The position numbers and the translations under genes were made by a program. From Neodontobutis hainanensis (taxonomy: Eukaryota > Chordata > Actinopteri > Gobiiformes > Odontobutidae), in assembly GCA_024349245.1 (NCBI GenBank), contig JALDNG010000022.1, forward strand, positions 16,797,001 to 16,861,000: a DNA stretch of 64,000 nucleotides, given 5' to 3'. Of this stretch, positions 62,101 through 64,000 are shown one piece after another (the stretch's first letter is position 1; each line of letters opens with the position of its first letter). The notes beneath the pieces are model-generated. The model was not told the DNA's origin and did no database searches. It saw only the letters and a list, made by a program, of their open reading frames with translations.

Positions 62101-64000
62101 CAACTACATCTACCACAGCTGTCCCAACTACAACCATGACAGCTGCCCCAACTACAACCACGACAGCTGCTCCAACTACAACTACTACAGCTGCTCCAAC
62201 TACAACCACCCCATCTGATCCAACTACATTCACAACAGCTGATCCAACTACATCTACCACAGCTGCCCCAACTACATCTCCCACAGCTGCTCCAACTACA
62301 ACCACGACAGCTGCTCCAACTACATCCACAACAGCTGATCCAACTACAACCACAACAGCTGCTCCAACTACAACCACAACAGCTGATCCAACTACAACCA
62401 CAACAGCTGCTCCAACTACAACTACTACAGCTGCTCCAACTACATCCACAACAGCTGATCCAACTACAACCACAACAGCTGCTCCAACTACAACTACTAC
62501 AGCTGCTCCAACTACATCCACAACAGCTGATCCAACTACAACCACAACAGCTGCTCCAACTACAACCACAACAGCTGATCCAACTACAACCACAACAGAT
62601 GCTCCAACTACAACCACGACGCAGTCCCCATCTACAACCACAACAGCTGCTCCAACTACATCCACAACAGCTGATCCAACTACAACTACCACAGCTGCCC
62701 CAACTACAACCACGACAGCTGCCCCAACTACAACCATGACAGCTGCTCCAACTACAACCACTACAGCTGCTCCAACTACAACCACCCCATCTGATCCAAC
62801 TACATCCACAACAGCTGATCCAACTACATCTCCCACAGCTGCCCCAACTACAACCACAACACCTGCTCCAACTACAATAACTGCAGCTTTTCCAATTACA
62901 ACTACAGGTGCTCCAACTACAACAACAACAACTGTTCCAACTACAACAACATCCCCATCAACTACAACAATTACAATTGCTCCAACTACAACAACAACAA
63001 CAGCTGCTCAACTTACAACAGCTACAACTGCTCCAACTACAACAACAACATCCCCGCCAACTACAACAACTACATCTGCTCCAACTACAACAACAACATC
63101 AACTACTCCAACTACAACTGTTCCAACTACAACAACAACAACAACTGTTCCAACTACAACAACTACAATGGCACCAACTACAACAACAACAACTGTTCCA
63201 ACTACAACAACATCCCCATCAACTACAACAACAACTGTCCCAACTTCAACAACTACATCTGCTTCAACTATAACAACAACAACTGTTCCAACCACAACAA
63301 CTTCCGTTCCAACTACAACAACTACAATTGCTCCAACTACAACAACAACTACTACTCCAACTACAACAACAACATCAACGACTCCAACTACAACAACTAC
63401 AACTGTTCCAACTACAACAACAACAACAACTGTTCCAACTACAACAACAACATCCCCACCAACTACAACAACTACATCTGCTCCAACTACAACAACAACT
63501 ACTACTCCAACTACAACAACAACATCAACTACTACAACTACAACAACTACAACTGTTCCAACTACAACAACAACAACAACTGTTCCAACTACAACAACAA
63601 CATCCCCACCAACTACAACAACTACAACTGCCCCAACTATAACAACAACTGTTCCAACTACAACAACTACAACTGTTCCAACTACAACAACTACAATGGC
63701 TCCAACTACAACAACAACAACTGTTCCAACTACAACAACATCCATATCAACTACAACAACTACAACTGCTCCAACTACAACAACATCCCCACCAACTACA
63801 ACAACATCCCCTCCAACTACAACAACTACATCTGCTCCAACTACAACAACAACTACTCCAACTACAACAACAACAACTGTTCCAACTACAACAACAACAA
63901 CTGTTCCAACTACAACAAAAACAACTGTTCCAACTACAACAACTACAACTGCTCCAACTACAACAACAGCTGCTCAACTTACAACAACTACAACTGTTCC
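56114..64000 (+). CDS. gene G: giant mucin-like protein, 3' end outside the window
   Basis: Exon 1, 56114-56177, encodes the signal peptide MEKKILCLMILLGIFEAALG. The next recognisable family exon starts at 61036 after tcactacag, in phase 1, and stays open to the window end, giving at least 1009 residues. The sequence starts TTAAPATTSTDTQTSTNTEA, continues in TTTTTADP and TTTTTAAP monomers, then from about 62900 changes to TVPTTTT and TSPPTTT variants. Joining exon 1 to this array across 4.9 kb is by analogy with D-F; it could instead use a first exon associated with the orphan promoter at 58.2 kb. Any C-terminal domain is not visible. Confidence 0.62.
57230..57990 (-). mobile_element. Tc1-like element, C-terminal transposase part
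   Basis: The minus strand encodes MEWPSQSPDFNQIEMLWSDL then KRAKHMRR, the conserved end of Tc1 transposases, with the catalytic-region E. Next to it is the common element end tttggaatttcatggttttc. Lies in gene G's first intron. Confidence 0.85.
58195..58800 (+). pseudogene. orphan duplicate of the gene G promoter and intron without its first exon
   Basis: 58195-58570 repeats 55600-56035 (gactgagtgcaatagaagca, ttcagagtgaca, gttcctcccaccacagctg). 58675-58800 repeats 56275-56430 of gene G's intron (gcagatgttgttttgtcact). The signal-peptide exon between them is gone, replaced by AT-rich sequence. Confidence 0.8.
58931..59085 (+). mobile_element. tRNA-derived SINE
   Basis: A box tagtagagtgg and B box ggtttgattccc at tRNA spacing. 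They are followed by the conserved SINE core-like phrase gtggagcatctcctccttgt and ggtactctggttttcc. Confidence 0.8.
59120..59460 (-). mobile_element. second Tc1-like fragment, N-terminal/middle transposase part
   Basis: The minus strand reads HGRTPQRKPLLTKKNLAARL then KFAKKNIDTPQRCWK, the region just before the first catalytic Asp of Tc1 transposases. It continues into broken frames. It may or may not belong to the same insertion as 57.2-58.0 kb. Confidence 0.8.
59461..61035. other. gene G intron, remainder
   Basis: No coding evidence. About 60700-60850 is a more GC-rich patch (accacccgggccacagggaa) that looks like an old interspersed repeat, unclassified. Confidence 0.4.
61467..62220 (+). 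repeat. 144 bp higher-order repeat in gene G
   Basis: Blocks starting ccatctgatccaactacatc (first one acatctgatcc) occur at about 61467, 61611, 61755, 61923, 62067 and 62211. Spacing is 144 bp except one of 168 bp. Each block is six 24 bp monomers (48 residues: SDP, AES, AVP, AAP, AAP, AAP types); the 168 bp block has one extra monomer. Confidence 0.92.
62221..64000 (+). repeat. continuing PTS array of gene G, two zones
   Basis: To about 62880 it consists of 24 bp monomers of ADP/AAP type. After that, zones of variable 24-33 bp units read TVPTTTT, TSPPTTT and TTPTTTTT, with runs of ACA. The change of register suggests two array origins joined in one exon. Confidence 0.85.

Noticed and set aside
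61073..63745. Minus-strand ORFs of 594 and 245 codons
   Set aside because: Antisense shadow of gene G's array, while the + frame continues the family exon from a phase-1 acceptor.

Overview
The window is nuclear DNA of a bony fish, almost certainly a teleost. It is AT-rich, with multi-exon genes and GT/AG introns, and it carries Tc1/mariner, hAT-like, tRNA-derived SINE and L2-like LINE remnants of the kind found in fish genomes. All gene models below were assembled by hand from splice sites, reading-frame phase and family resemblance; nothing was aligned to a database.

Region 1 (about 1-7.55 kb, + strand) holds the 3' part of the ectodomain and the transmembrane exon of a CD45 (PTPRC)-like receptor. 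The last membrane-proximal fibronectin III module is close to the family. No phosphatase-domain exon follows before the next gene, so the locus looks truncated to an ectodomain plus membrane anchor. Region 2 (9.58-17.66 kb, - strand) is a complete, ordinary ttc14 gene of 12 coding exons (721 aa: S1 domain, TPRs, Ser/Lys-rich tail), with an NRF1-type palindrome and a CACGTG box upstream.

Region 3 (18.8-64.0 kb, + strand) is a tandem family of at least seven mucin-like genes, called A to G here. Each starts with a short paralogous signal-peptide exon ending in phase 1, followed by one giant Pro/Thr/Ser (PTS) repeat exon. A (18.9 kb), B (22.5 kb) and C (26.5 kb) are short and form one clade; A and C have a TATAAAA box, and B and C have unusual Arg/His-rich repeats. 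D (30.2 kb), E (38.3 kb), F (48.2 kb) and G (56.1 kb, running off the window) form a second clade with very long TTTTTAAP-type or Ser/Thr arrays. D and E carry a 45-residue SEA-like module on two small exons. F ends in a 113-residue globular domain with the His-then-Cys order of permuted NlpC/P60-LRAT-type papain folds. A partly palindromic motif with a CAGCTG core sits upstream of six of the seven first exons and of one orphan promoter copy.

The cluster grew by segmental duplication. Upstream and 3' flanking modules recur at each unit, an orphan promoter lacking its first exon lies at 58.2 kb, and a decayed ttc14 exon fragment lies between B and C. Arrays have diverged into gene-specific repeats (21, 24, 45-48 and 57 bp monomers and a 144 bp higher-order repeat). 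Local decay or remodelling includes in-frame stops inside PTS sequence in D and E, a SINE fragment read through in frame in D, and a shifted splice donor in C. The likely joint role is secreted, heavily O-glycosylated polymers at mucosal or skin surfaces; this is inferred only from signal peptides and composition.
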